From NCBI GenBank assembly GCA_022559845.1, contig CM040125.1, positions 329,413,829 through 329,477,828 of the forward strand: a stretch of 64,000 nucleotides of DNA, read 5' to 3'. Shown piece by piece: positions 1 to 10,949 of this stretch. The notes below the pieces were generated by a model. That model was not told where the DNA came from, ran no database searches, and was given only the letters and a program-made list of their open reading frames with translations. The position numbers and the translations under genes were made by a program. Each line of letters begins with the position of its first letter. Positions within the stretch are counted from its first letter, which is position 1. This DNA is from Amorphophallus konjac (Eukaryota > Streptophyta > Magnoliopsida > Alismatales > Araceae).

Positions 1-1009
1 ATAAGTCATTCTTGATCTCCCATGTTCTTAATTGAAGCGTTCATTCATTGAAATATTGATTATCATGAACTTATTGAATTATACATTCTTGGCCATACTT
101 TATTGTTACATGCGTGAAAGTAGCTTGATTTATACTTGAAGATGCGATCGAGCACTGATTGTGTTCAAGGGCTCTATGCTAGTCCCCTCGGCTGATTGTC
201 GGAAACATACTATTATAAACCATGGGGTATGATGCTACTGGCGTCGCATTACGCTGGGAGTACTTTCTCTATAAATAAGTGAAGATCCACGATACGGCAC
301 GACATGGCTTTCTTGTACATGGCATGATATTCTACAGAAATTCACGAAGTACTTGCTCATAAGCAAAATATACTGGAGTGATGATTATGTGGCTTGCTAG
401 TACATTCTCGATACATTCTTGTTCATGAAAGGTCAATAACATATTCTTGTTACATTCTTGCTAGTTCATTCTTGCTCTCATTCTATCTTACATGATCATC
501 TTGTTACTTTGGTTTAACCGCGTGATTGATCGCATTTGCATGATTTTACCTTATTTCTTTAGAGCTAAAATGTTAATTAATTTAATGATGCCTTCATGTT
601 TTTACGAAGATACCTACTGGGCAAATGTGCTCATTACCTATTTCCATTCTTTTTAGGAAATGAAAGTGATTCGAATTGGGATTCGGGTTATACAAGTAGC
701 AGGTCCGAGAGCGAATGAAAGTGTCGTCAAGATGAGGGTGAAGACTTAGGAAAGTCTATATTGTTTAGATTGAGTCTATGTAATTTTCCTATTTCTTGAG
801 TCTGATAGGTTGAAAGAAGTTGAAAGTTATTGTATTTGAATAGTGATTATCAATGAAATAAGTTGGAGTTTGATTAAAATAATGTGCAATTGCATTTATG
901 TGTGTGATTCTTGCGCTATGATCATTCTTGCTTGCAAGAGACTTAGCATGCCGGTTGTTCAGATTTCTCGAGCGAGTCTTCCGCTATCATAAAGGCTCGG
1001 GGCGTGACA
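1..1009 (+). mobile_element. 3' part of a Ty3/Gypsy LTR (probably chromovirus type), left end outside window
   Basis: No coherent reading frame is present. The stretch ends at 1009 with GGGGCGTGACA, a typical LTR terminus, exactly where an antisense copia gag frame becomes coherent (from 1010), so this reads as an LTR inserted into that gag. Around 610-660 the text has the CTACTGGGC...GCTCATTACC...TTTTTAG layout I associate with the transcribed part of chromovirus LTRs. The element's start, coding region and other LTR are not visible. Other possibilities are a solo LTR or a truncated element. The orientation is inferred from the GTGACA end. Confidence 0.45.
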
Positions 1010-2283
1010 ATTTCACTTTCATGTTTCAACTTTTCAGATTCAGATTTTAAAGCATGACAATTCTCACAAGACATTGCAGCATGCATAAAATGATCAATTT
1101 TATTTTTCAGATTTCTATTTTCATATCTGAATTTTTTGCATTTTTCATACAAAGACTCATAAGCCATCTGCCATTGTTCACATGTAAGAGATTCGGTTTC
1201 AGAATTTGCCTCATTGATGTCATCTTCATTTGCCATGAAACATAAATTCTAAACCAACTCATCCAGTTCATCTTCCTTCTCGGACTCGACCTCGTCTTCA
1301 TCACTCCATATGGCCACCATGGCCTTTGGCTTCTTGAATTTTTCTTTCTTGAATTTTTTCATGAGATCGGGGCACTCACCCCGCATATGACTTGGTTTTT
1401 TACATTCGTAGCAAATAACTTCTTCCTTCTTGCTACTTTCACCTCTGTTGGGACCTTGCTTCCTTAGTCCTTTTCTGAATTGACCACCGAACTTTCTTGT
1501 TCCTTTGGCGAATCTTCTTGCTCTTCTTGTGATCATGGCAATCAGCTCCTCATCTTCGGTGTTGCCGGTGGAATCATTTTCACTGCCCTCTGATTCTTGT
1601 GGGTTCACCTTTAGGGCCAATGGTGTGACTACCTTCTTTTTCTTGTGATCGTCCTCGCTCCTTTTGATGTTGATTTCGTAAGTCATCAAGGAGCCTATCA
1701 ACTCGTCCAGAGTCAAAGTGCTAAGATCCTTTGAATCCTCGATTACAGTGGCCTTTGTATGCCACTGTGGTGACAGGGATCTTAGTACCTTTCTGACGAG
1801 TTCCTTGTCGGAATACTCTTTACCAAGGCCCTTTAATCCATTCGTGATTTCCGTCAATCTTGCAAACATATCAAAAATGGACTCCTCTGGATTCATCATA
1901 AACAACTCATAATCCCGGACTAACAGATTCGCCTTGGTTTCCTTTACTTCCGATGTTCCTTCATAGATCAACCGCAGCTTGCTCCACATCTCCTCCGTCA
2001 AAGAACACATGGAAATACGTGAGTATTCATTAGGATGAATGGCACACTGTATTATATTCATGGCTTTGAAGTTTGTTGAACACTTCTTTATATCCTCATC
2101 ATCCTACTCATCCTCATTTTGAGACAGAGTGTACGGACCCTTGCTAATGACGCGCCACACGTCATAGTCTTGGGCACGTAGAAAAACATACATTATGTTT
2201 TTCCAATAAGGGTAATTTGATCCATCAAAGAACGGGGGTCTTTGGATCGAATGCCCTTCGGCCATCATTCCCTTGTTTGCCAT
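1010..2283 (-). pseudogene. gag: SIRE-type Ty1/copia gag, truncated and with two in-frame stops
   Basis: On the minus strand the frame opens with ATG at 2283 and runs through a UBN2-type retrotransposon gag domain (PFFDGSNYPYW near the start, then YEGTSEVKETKANLL and a helical region). A single CCHC zinc knuckle of CX2CX4HX4C form lies at 1372-1413, with Gly replaced by Ser before His. Gag would package element RNA into virus-like particles. Two stops break the same frame: TAG at 2104-2106 and TAG at 1249-1251. After the second, the frame continues as an acidic, coiled-coil-like tail until the Gypsy LTR cuts it at 1009/1010. Protease, integrase and RT are absent from the window. The frame agrees before and after both stops, so these are point nonsense changes. 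Confidence 0.85.
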
Positions 2284-2333
2284 ATAATGGGATCTGCTCT
2301 ACGACCGTGTGGTCGAGTGAAACAGAGACCAAA

Positions 2334-2345
2334 GCTCTAATACCA
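2334..2345 (-). other. Primer binding site (initiator tRNA-Met type)
   Basis: Read on the minus strand this is TGGTATTAGAGC, one transition away from TGGTATCAGAGC, the complement of the initiator tRNA-Met 3' end used by plant copia elements. It lies two bases from the LTR end at 2348 and about 50 bp before the gag ATG, which fixes this LTR as the 5' LTR. Confidence 0.85.
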
Positions 2346-3142
2346 ATTGTTGAGTCCCGAATGGTGGCAATCAAGAGGGGAGGGGTGAATTGATTGGCCA
2401 ATTAAAAATTTCTTCCAAGTGGAAACTAAGTTAATTAAGCACACACGCACTTGGCCTCACACGAACATGATCATACTTGTGAATGCGTGAAAATAAGGGT
2501 ATGTGTTTGATTAAGGAAGTGGTGTATGCTCAACTCACCGTGAAGCCCACTCGATAATGAATCCGGAGAATCAAACCACAAGCAACACACGGAGTTTTTA
2601 GGTGGTTCGGGTACACTGAAGTGTCCCCTACGTCCACCCCTCATAGTGAGGATTAAGACTTCACTAATAAGTGAGCCACCCACACACGGCACCCGATTTG
2701 GGCTGCCACACATATATACACACACATTCGTGTTTCTGAACACGAACACCACACACAGAAATCTGAATCAAGTTTACAACAAATGCTCAAGTTCAAACTA
2801 AATGATTCTGAGAATAAGGAGTGAAGAATGATTTATCATGGTTGGAGCTCCCCCCTTTTCTTCCTTGAATGTAATTGAATGCTTCTACAGGAGGAAGATT
2901 GATCCTTGAGGAAGAATGAAGCTATGTCGCACAAACAAGGTTGCAGCTTTGATATCCCACGCAGCTTGCTGTTGGGGATGATGTGGAGGCTTGATTCAAG
3001 CTTCTTCCCTTCACTTTTAGGTTCAGAACAAGGTGGAAGAAGGCCCTTGAGCTGCTGCTGCAAACCTGCACTCACAATGGTTAGAAAAATAACACAACTT
3101 TGGATCCCTCTTTTCCTTGGGTTTTCATACCCCAATAAGATG

Positions 3143-3150
3143 TATATAAA
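3143..3150 (-). promoter_or_regulatory. TATA box of the copia LTR
   Basis: TTTATATA on the minus strand, inside the LTR between the U3 motif array (3290-3688) and the R/U5 part. Its position is consistent with the LTR promoter. Confidence 0.5.
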
Positions 3151-3289
3151 GAGTTTGGAACGTTCAAAGACACCCTAGAGACTAGATCCATAATTCCTGG
3201 AATGTTTTAGGGATGTTGGGTTCGATTGGTATGACTTTTGGTGCATGTGAACGCAAGTCAAAGAGGACGGCTCAAGTCCCTATCTGAAA

Positions 3290-3688
3290 GGGTCGACCCT
3301 TGGGGTCGACCCTCGTGAGGGTTGAATGGGTTCTGGGCTAATGGGTCGAACCTTGGGGTCGACCCTCGGGGGTCGTCCGCACGGGTTTGGAAATAAAGCT
3401 ATCAGGGGTCGACCCTCGCGTGAATGGATCGACCCTTGGGGTCGACCCTTGCAGGTGTGGTGAAGGAACCCGCTGGGTGTAAAATCCATCCTAACAGGGG
3501 TCGACCCATGGGGTCGACCCTTGCGGCTGGGGGTCGAGCCAATGGGTCGACCCTTTCAGTAACCGATTCTGTTTTGGGATTAAAGAGCATAGGGGTCGAC
3601 CCAATGGGTCGATCCTTTCAGCTGGAGTTCAAAAGCCCATGTTTTTACAGAACCAGAGGACCTAGGGGTCGACCCAATGGGTCGACCT
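3290..3688. repeat. U3 array of the palindromic decamer GGGTCGACCC
   Basis: About eleven exact copies of GGGTCGACCC plus several one- or two-base variants lie within 400 bp. Some are paired with only a few bases between them (about 3290/3302 and 3497/3509); others are spaced 30-70 bp. The decamer is its own reverse complement and contains a SalI site. The array sits 140-550 bp upstream of the LTR TATA box in the LTR's own orientation, so it occupies the enhancer position. The open frames through it in both directions are products of the repeat, not genes. Confidence 0.85.
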
Positions 3689-4249
3689 TTGTTCCAGAAC
3701 TTCCAAATGGTTGATTAAAAGGTCACTAAGTCCAAGAACAAGTCAGGGGGGTTCAAGTTTGGTTTTTAAAACATGAGAGGGAATGATGTTAAGACATGAA
3801 TAAGAAAAACCCAATACATTTAAGCTTAGATAAGGCCCAAACCAATATGATCCTTGAGATCAAAAATAATGAACATCAAACCATAAGATCAAGGGCCAAT
3901 AAGAAGTGGATCTCACCGACCGTCCTTGAGCTCCTTAAGCACTTATGCACGTTCCTTGTCCTGTAAAGACATAACTTGTGAATTAGATGTAGCCTTGCAA
4001 TTTGAGTTTAAAAAGCTTACCCGTTGAGGTTGTTCTTTAACCTTCGAAGCTCCAAGACTTCAACAAGAATGTTGAGCTTTGCAATACTTTTTATGCTAGA
4101 ACACTTCAAAGGAAATATAAATACATGTAGTGTTTGGTCATTATCAAAAGCCATCGCATTTAAGCATTTACTCAAAGAGGGGGTTCAACAGACACTTTCT
4201 TCCAGTCAAATGTTGCTGCAAATCCAAATCGATGCTGCAACTTCGACTT

Positions 4250-4552
4250 CTATTTCACGGATCCATAATGTTGAACCGGTTGACCGGAGCAAGATAATCC
4301 TAAAATTATGCCCACATCTTCCACACTGAAGTAATTTTCTCCACTATGGGCACAAATAATCTCCTCCAATAGTGTCATGGTGAAGGTGACGGGAGAAGCA
4401 TTGTCAACATATGGACCAAAGGGTGTGGTCCTCATCAATGACTTGTGGCATTCCTGAAATACCATCTGATCCATGTCCTTCATTTTATATCCATAGAACA
4501 CCGGGCGGAGATGACCTTTGTGTTCACTAGATTCAAAAAAATGTGTAAACAA
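4250..4552 (-). pseudogene. Hypothetical protein remnant, faintly plant-mobile-domain-like
   Basis: A 100-codon minus-strand frame contains FSVEDVGIILGLSCSGQPV. This resembles the segment of plant mobile domain (aminotransferase-like) proteins that reads DV-hydrophobic-LGL-x-x-x-G-x-PV. Nothing else in the frame is recognisable. Upstream on the same strand (4808-5101) is a second open stretch with basic residues and possible start codons near 4950, broken by stops, which could be a decayed first exon. The whole lies behind the motif cluster at 4600-5475. It is probably the remains of a transposon-carried gene; an unrelated chance frame cannot be excluded. Confidence 0.3.
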
Positions 4553-4599
4553 GAAATTCAGTTAATTGACTGATCAAGAAATACAAAAAATATTAAGAG

Positions 4600-5475
4600 T
4601 AAGATAAGGGTGACAAATGTATAGACAAGGGAGTTTAGGTGTGACAAATAGGTGCTTAAGGGTGACAAATGTATGAAATTCGGAGACAGGTAGGTCTAAA
4701 TCTGACACAAACAGGTAGATATAAGCGTGACAAATAAATAGGTCGATAAGGGGGGAAAATAGCTATGTAAGGGAGATAAGGAACCACACTACTTTTAACT
4801 TGTCATCCTAAAGTGGAGGCCTTAGAAACCCTAGGTATGTGAAACGTTTCTTCTTCGGCCGCAGGAACCGGTACAATTTCCTAAGATGCAGGTGGGACAT
4901 CCAATTTACGGCGGACGGAGCGTTGCATGGGTGTATCCTTCGGCTCCATGGCTGTAAGTGATGAAAGAGAGCTCGCAATTCAGGAGTGCTCGAATAGCAA
5001 ATGACGAAGAGGTCACAAATGGCACTACGAGGAAGACGAGATGCTGAGCACGATGGAGAGACGAACCGGGCTTCTGGTAGGTTGCGTAAGAGCCAAGACA
5101 TTACGGGAAGGGTAAATAAGTAATTGGGGATTTTTAATTTCGAGGATCTAGTTCGGCGTCATCATTTCTGTTGATGTAGCCTGCGACGTTGGATCAGCGG
5201 CAATACGCGAACAACACCCACGCGTGGCCGACGTGCCCCGTTTTCCACGTGGACCAATTGGAGCTTAAGGGCGACAAATGTGTCTACACAGATGATAAAT
5301 GCGTTAGCAAGGGTGAAAAATACCCTGCTAACGGTGACAAATAGAGCTCAATAGAGACAAGGCTGATGCACGGCTTTCAAGGCAGTGTAAGAGTAAGGGC
5401 GACGTCTTGTGGACTTTAGTGGTGATAATTAGGTGAGTGTGGGTGACAAATGCTCAACTAGAGTAACAAATAACT
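4600..5475 (-). repeat. Cluster of TAAGGGTGACAAAT-like motifs (LTR-U3-like)
   Basis: About a dozen variants of TAAGGGTGACAAAT (minus strand ATTTGTCACCCTTA) occur here, for example near 4605, 4640, 4665, 4725, 5268, 5333 and 5448. The same motif fills the U3 of the solo LTR at 10973-13668 and recurs at 61800-61995. A stretch near 5355-5400 (GAGACAAGGCTG...GGCTTTCAAGGC...AGGGCGACG) also resembles the reverse complement of the solo LTR around 13020-13080, so this is probably a diverged piece of a related LTR or promoter. No gene is supported inside it. Confidence 0.6.
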
Positions 5476-5825
5476 TCCTTAAGTGTATCACCGTTAATCG
5501 TGAGGTGCCAGGTTCGAAACAAAGTTCTGCCGTGTTTTCATTTACATTTTTAAATAAGTTATATTAAAAAAACTTAAGGAAACTTTAAGCTGAAGCTAAG
5601 ATTCGAACTCGAAGAAACCCGTTCAAATAGCAGAACAATAAACCAAATGATACAACATGTCATTTCAATTTGTTTATTCCATTATATATATATATATATA
5701 TATATTATAGTTTTTCGTATTCGTACGCAATGTCCAATCCAGTCTCGAGCCGTGGCCGGGACGACCGGTTTGGCAGGGACGGCCACACCTGCCCCGAATG
5801 ATGTGCACGTGACTCATGGGCGACG
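5476..5825. other. Intergenic DNA without a recognisable gene
   Basis: AT-rich sequence with a GGTTCGAAAC B-box-like string near 5512 and a (TA)n tract. No frame or structure beyond these is supported. Confidence 0.5.
5683..5705. repeat. (TA)n microsatellite
   Basis: An uninterrupted TA dinucleotide tract of about 23 bp. Confidence 0.95.
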
Positions 5826-6457
5826 TTGATTATTATCCTAAGTGCTTCCATGTGGCATTCCTCGCGAGGAGTCCTAGCTCCTGAAAATTCATTATAGACG
5901 TCACGGTAAATTCAAAACACATGAGTTTGATGGGGGCACGGAACAATAAGAAAATGGTCAACATGTGACCGATACGCCTCTGAGTACCTTTTCGCACCCC
6001 GATGTGGGCCTTTCAAGGTAGCTACGCTTTTCAACACACTATCTCTTCTTTTTATAGGAATCGACTTATCGGCCATACAGTCTCATTGCTTGGCGATTAA
6101 TCAAACATTTTTCCCTCTTATGGCCGTGATCGACCTTTATGGCACGGTGGGTCGCCAGTCCCGACCCGATGCCCACCATCGTCTGCTTATTGATCAGAAG
6201 GAGCGCACCTTTTGTTAGTCCAGACCATTCCAGTCTTGGAACCTGAACACATTGTCAGACACGTGATTAGCACGCCCTATCATGAGTAAAATCGATAAAA
6301 GATACAATGATATTTGATTATTATCCTGAGTGCTTCCACGTGGCATTCCCCGCGAGGAGCCCTAGCTCCCGAAAATTCATTATAGACGTGACGGTAAATT
6401 CAAAACACATGAGTTTGGCAGGGGCACGGAACAATAAGGAAATGGTCAACATGTGAT
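5826..6457 (-). repeat. Partial tandem of the ~460-485 bp repeat family (about 1.3 copies)
   Basis: The block beginning TTATTATCCTAAGTGCTTCC at about 5829 recurs at about 6315 with the same downstream text (CGAGGAGYCCTAGCTCC, ATTATAGACGT, AATGGTCAACATGTGA). Reverse-complemented, it matches the monomers at 59836-61695. The second copy is broken at 6457 by the Gypsy LTR. Near 6050 it has CTTTTTATAGGAATCGACT, a TATA-like string conserved in the right-hand array. No protein is encoded. Confidence 0.85.
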
Positions 6458-8246
6458 TGTTGACACCCGTTTTAGCCCGCAAGTTGAGTTATTTTCTCTT
6501 ATTCATCATTTTTGATGTCCCAAATTTTCCATTATTTTGGATCCTTCCTTGGATGGATTTCGAGCTCATTTCATTGTTTCCTAGACTTTGGACTTCGAAG
6601 ATCATGATTTCATAGAGCCCTGGAGCTTATCTTATCAACTTCCGATCCTCAAAGTCGACTTGCGGCCCATTTACGTCGACTTTCTATCAAGCATTTGGCT
6701 TTTTTTCACTGTGCAGTCCTGAACGCAGCCACTTTTCATCCCCTTCTGTTCCTTTATTCATTAAGTTCCCTACACCAAAGTTGTTCATCTATCAAAGCTC
6801 TACAATTTATTCTTCTATGCCATTGGCCAGTTCTCCCCTGATTTCAAGTTATTCGCCTTTGTCTGGCAGGTTGTGATGTTCACCTGCGTCCCAACATTTC
6901 TTCTCTCTGTTCTTGCCGTATTTTCTCTCTCTTTCTCTCTTTTTCTCATTTTGCTCTCTTCATGAAAGTTGTTCATTTTCATTTATCTACAATTTCTTCT
7001 TCTACCACGTTTGCTAGTTCTGCACCATTTTCGAGATAAGCTCCGATTTCTTAAGTCACGCAAAGTCTACCTAGAAATTTTCCTCCAGCAGCCTAGCGGT
7101 TCTAGGAAGATCGCTACGTCATAAAAAGCAGTCATCACTAGACCGTTAGGCCGAAAACTTGTCTGAAATCGCCCCGTTTCACCCTTAGAGCCTTGCGGTC
7201 ATTCCCTAGATCGTTTGGCATCCCCTTGCGGTCCTTCCATGACCATTTTCATCAAGAAACGGCCCTGCGATAGATCGTTTTTAGAACAGAGAGTTCGGAT
7301 GTTCCTGAACTCTAATTTCTTCACCGCTGGGCTCTTTGGACTCCTTGTTGACACCACTTTCAAGGGAGATAAGCCTCCACCTTGGTTCCCTTCGACTTAA
7401 GACTCTTACCCTTGATATTATCTCGAGATTTATCAATCTAAATCCTCGAAAGTGGGTCATTATCTCCTAAACTCGAACTAGGGTTTCCTGCACTCTATAT
7501 AAACTGCCCAGTGCGCAATATCGAAGGGGGGCTCTTTTTGGACGTGGGGCGAAGCCATGCTGCATCTCCAACTCACAACTTCGACCCCATCTTGAAGAGG
7601 GAAGTATTGGCTTTCCATTACATATTTCTGGGCTTGATTTCATGGTCTATACTCTTAGTTATTCATCCTCAAATTTTGAAAATCATCACAAATCACAGTT
7701 TTATGCTACACATGCACTTTTCTCCAAATTACATTACATATTCCCGCAATTCTACTGCATGATTTCTCCTCATATTTGTTTCTATATCATCACAACATAC
7801 ACACCTATCTTTTGCACCCTTCCACAGGGGTTAAAAACCTCCCCCCGGTGCGTTCTCCCTCAATTTCTACCCTTATTTTATCACTACAGGATTGATACTA
7901 CACATTCATGCTCTAATGGGTTTTTATCTTTGTGTTGATCTTTGTCTTGCAGGAGAGAATGATTGGACGTGAGGCCCTCTTCCTCTAGCCGGCTGGAAGG
8001 AGAGGAAGTTGAATCCACGAAGTTCCTCACATCCCCATATCAAGCGCGATCAAGTCTTCATCTTTCCAAGGTACACGACGCCGTTCTACTCCTTTCTCCA
8101 TCCTTTTGGCGTTGTTAACCCTTGGTGGCGATCATGGTCAGTTTCCTATATCTTCATCGCCCCTTTATTCATATTTCCATGCTTGTCCATGCTTATATGT
8201 CATGTGCATAGTTAGTTAAAGGGGGTGGGTAGATAGTTCATCAACA
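6458..8246 (+). mobile_element. 5' LTR of a Tat/Ogre-like Ty3/Gypsy element
   Basis: The LTR begins TGTTGACACCCG at 6458, abruptly inside the 460-485 bp repeat, and ends TCATCAACA at 8246, giving TGTTGA/TCAACA inverted ends. A primer-binding-site-like sequence follows. TATATAAA at 7496-7503 is a good TATA box. TTGCGGTC motifs lie around 7080-7275, upstream of that TATA box. The start sequence is like that of the larger Tat element in this window (TGTTGACACC). The 3' LTR is missing because the element is truncated at about 10949. Confidence 0.7.
7496..7503 (+). promoter_or_regulatory. TATA box of the Gypsy LTR
   Basis: TATATAAA about 1040 bp into the LTR, followed by plausible R/U5 sequence. 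Confidence 0.5.
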
Positions 8247-8257
8247 ACCTAGTTTTT

Positions 8258-8274
8258 TGGCGATCACGGTGGGA
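8258..8274 (+). other. Candidate primer binding site of the Gypsy element
   Basis: TGGCGATCACGGTGGGA lies 11 bp after the inferred LTR end. It has the TGGC...GGTGGGA shape also seen at 35997-36013 in the intact Tat element. The tRNA it would pair with was not identified. Confidence 0.5.
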
Positions 8275-8584
8275 CACCTAGTTCCCATCACATTTTTCAT
8301 GCTCTTTTGTAAGTTGGGTGTGGGTTTGTGCATGTTTAGATAGCTTTTCCTTCATTTTTCCACAGTTCTGGGCTTTTTCGGGTCTGTCCGAGCCTTGCGG
8401 TCATCTTCAGAACCACTAGGCACCCCTAGCAGCCGGTCATCACTGGGCCGCCAAGGCCTTTCTGGTAGCCTTGCGGTCGTTTGGTAGACCGCAAGGGGTT
8501 AAAAAATGGTCATCTGGTAGACCACTTTCTGATTCTAACAGTTCTGGCACAGTGCTCACATGGCCATGTTTGTTGATGCATAAC

Positions 8585-9130
8585 TTGGCCTCTTGGGGTC
8601 GGATTGCCCTGTTCTTGGGCCCATTCTATAGCCCTTTGTATTATCTTTCCATCAATATATCATATGCATCATTTGGGTCATGTTTGCATAGTTTAATCTT
8701 ATCTTCATTTTTGAGTTTTCTGCATAAAGTCTGTAGGTAGACCCAGGGATAGGTTCACAGGTACATCTTTCCTTGATGATTTGATTGGGTTCCTGAGATT
8801 TGATTGCTTGTTTCTGGGTCCCATCATGTTCCCCTTTGTATTGTCCTTCCATGCATATATTATCTGTATTATTTGGGTCACATTTGCATAGTAAAATATT
8901 GTCATCATTTTCGCATTTTATGCATAAAATCTGCATGCAGGTTCAGGGGTAGACTCACAAGTATGCTTTGCATTGATGATTTCTTTGCCTTCCGAGTTCT
9001 GATTGTGCTTGTTCCTAGTCCTGCCTTGTTGTCTTTTATATTATTTTCATTTTCATATGTGATTTGCATGCATTTGATCATGTTTGCATAGTTTAATCTT
9101 GTCTTGATTTTCTAATTTTAGGCTAAAAAT
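8585..9130 (+). repeat. Three tandem copies of a ~200-bp unit in the Gypsy leader
   Basis: Blocks ending in TTTGCATAGTTTAATCTT or close variants recur at about 8683, 8884 and 9083, each preceded by a TGGGYC...TTGTATTATYTTYC...CAT segment and followed by TTTTCTGCATAAA-like text. The copies are diverged. Short open frames here are translations of the repeat. Just upstream (8390-8520) the GCGGTC/GACCGC motifs of the LTR recur. Confidence 0.7.
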
Positions 9131-9760
9131 TGCATGCACTCCGGTGCACATAGGGCCACGCATTCTTCATACCATAGTTGCATTCCTCTTTGGTAAGTGA
9201 TCATCTCACCTCTATATTCCTTGGGGTCGACTAGGTGATCTTATCCGGGACCTCCATAAGTCCCCGTGAGCCATACATTCCCACACGGACGCCGGGCCGG
9301 TTGTACCTTTTCCACCCTTTAAGCTTGCATTTGCATACATGTGAGGGAGTTAACCTTAGCCAACCCAAAGTTTGGACCTTATTCCCATAGGATTCCTATC
9401 TTGAGGGAATTATTCTTAATTCAAATCATTAAAAGGTCTATTAAAACTCCTACAATATTTCCCATCATATTAACTTGTTTGGCTTGGGTGAAAACTCTTA
9501 CATTGCATTGTTTGTGTTGTTTAGGCTTGTTCAAGCCCATTAGTTGTGTTTTGTGTTCCATTCACATATTCTTTGTTATTAGGCCCATTCAACTTATCCC
9601 ATTTTGTGTGTCCATTGTCTAGTCCCATTATCTTAGGTCTATTTTCCATCGGTCTTTGTATTAGTGGGTCAGCCCCCCTCTTGTTCTCAAGCCCATTAAG
9701 CCATTGCTTCTCCACTTGTATTCTCCTTGATATTCTTGTATTAAGTCTCCATTTTCCCTC
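9131..9760 (+). other. Gypsy leader without a supported gene
   Basis: Untranslated leader between primer binding site and gag. It has scattered GGCCCATT-like words and no continuous coding frame. Confidence 0.4.
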
Positions 9761-10949
9761 ATGGAGCATCATTCCAACCCCTTGTATCATTCTTCTTCCC
9801 AATCTTCCTCCTATTCCCATGTGAAATCCTCTTCCCACGCGGGCCCATTTTCCCGTGGTCCTTCTGATCCATCCGAGGAACATGCTAATCTCATGACCCA
9901 CTTATCAAGCCTTATTCGCCAAATGGACCGGGCCCAGGCCCAACATCTCATTGCATCTCATCTTCATGGGCCTCCTTCTCTTAATGGGCCTTCTTCTCTC
10001 ATTAATAGGCCTCATCATGTTAACGGGCCCCATTCTCCTAATGGGCCTTATTCTTCTTCTCCTTATACTGCCGGCCCAATGGGTCCTTATGCTCATGCTT
10101 CTTCCAGGCCCGCATATCCCTCTATTCCCGAAATGGGCCCTTCTTCTTCTCAGCCCAGATCTTCTTATCCAGCCCATTATCATTCTGGTTCATATTCACA
10201 ATCTCTTGCTCAAGTTTGCCCGCATTTTTCTCGATCTCTCCCTACTCAGGAGATGATCGCTTAAACCTAACGCCAGCTTGATGAACTCCAACGCCAAATT
10301 GATTCCTTGAGTTTTTCAAAATCTTTGGCTTCCACCTCCTTCGGAAAATCCCGGCATATCGCCGTTATGTTGGAGTCGATGACCCCTATGTGCACTTAAA
10401 GGAGTTTATTTATGAGTCGGCCTAATTTTGACATGACCAATGTTTGATGGCCTATCTATTTGGTCTGTCTTTGGAAGGCCCGGCTCGAGATTGATTCTTT
10501 TCTCTTCTGCAAGAGCAGGTTGTGAACTTTCATGTTGTCCAAGATAGATTCATTCAGCAGTTTCAAGACCAGGTTGGGCCCAAGTATTCTATGGTGGATT
10601 TGGCCCATGATAAGATGAAGCTTGAAGAAGAGTTCTCTACCTTTGCCGATCGCTGGCGTCGCCTCGCCGCACAAGTCCCGGGGCACATTCCGGAGCAAGA
10701 GCTGATCAAGATGCTGATTTCCAATGCAACGCCCGAGTACCGGTTCATCTTAGCCATCAATGACATCACCTCTTGGCAACAGCTCTATAGTCGAGCGCGC
10801 TTCATCGCCAACAAATCCACGATTCCCTTGACCCCGGGTCTTCTCCGCATCCTACGCCCACTTACACCTCACCATCTACATCTACCCCCACATATCAACC
10901 TTCCGCATATCAACCCTCCATGAGTCAACCTTCCGCTTATATCGTGCCC
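9761..10949 (+). pseudogene. gag: Tat/Ogre-type Gypsy gag, frameshifted and truncated
   Basis: The first part (9761-10264) is a 167-codon low-complexity Ser/Pro/His/Asn-Gly-Pro-rich leader beginning MEHHSNPLYH. Then, in shifting frames, come GVDDPYVHLKEF, LFGLSLEGPARD and a clean 133-codon stretch (10522-10923) with FIQQFQDQ, KLEEEFSTFADRWRRLAAQV and ELIKMLISNATPEYRF. These are the usual landmarks of the Retrotrans_gag fold: transport and coil, DRF..., then E-x-x-x-FA-x-RWR. Stops and frame changes occur between 10265 and 10521. The sequence ends at about 10949, where it abuts the 118-bp array; no knuckle or pol remains. Gag would form the particle coat. Confidence 0.75.

Larger units (their letters stand above)
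2348..4191 (-). mobile_element. 5' LTR of the SIRE-type copia element
   Basis: On the minus strand the LTR starts TGTTGAACC at 4191 and ends GACTCAACA at 2348, with TGTTGA/TCAACA inverted ends, and the primer binding site follows. Near its start it has GGCTTTTGATAATGACCAAA, like the GGTTTTGATGATGACAAA start of the other SIRE-type LTR at 23763. Near 2595-2640 it carries the TTTTTAGGTGGTTC...CCACCCCTC block also found in the LTRs at 10973-13668 and 23763-26365. A TATA-like sequence is at 3143-3150. The partner LTR and target duplication are not visible. An alternative right end at 4065 (CTTCAACA) was considered and judged weaker. Confidence 0.7.

Noticed and set aside
3280..3714. Open frames on both strands with repeated RVDP or GSTL
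   Set aside because: Direct product of the GGGTCGACCC palindrome array.
2348..4065. Shorter LTR limits ending at 4065 (CTTCAACA)
   Set aside because: The end at 4191 gives TGTTGA/TCAACA symmetry and places the conserved GGCTTTTGATAATGACC near the LTR start, as in the related LTR at 23763.
5500..5620. tRNA- or SINE-like GGTTCGAAAC with a second GATTCGAAC
   Set aside because: No acceptor or anticodon stem can be built and no A box lies at the right distance.
9521..9901. 126-codon minus-strand frame
   Set aside because: It is the antisense of the low-complexity gag leader; the plus strand carries the recognisable gag.
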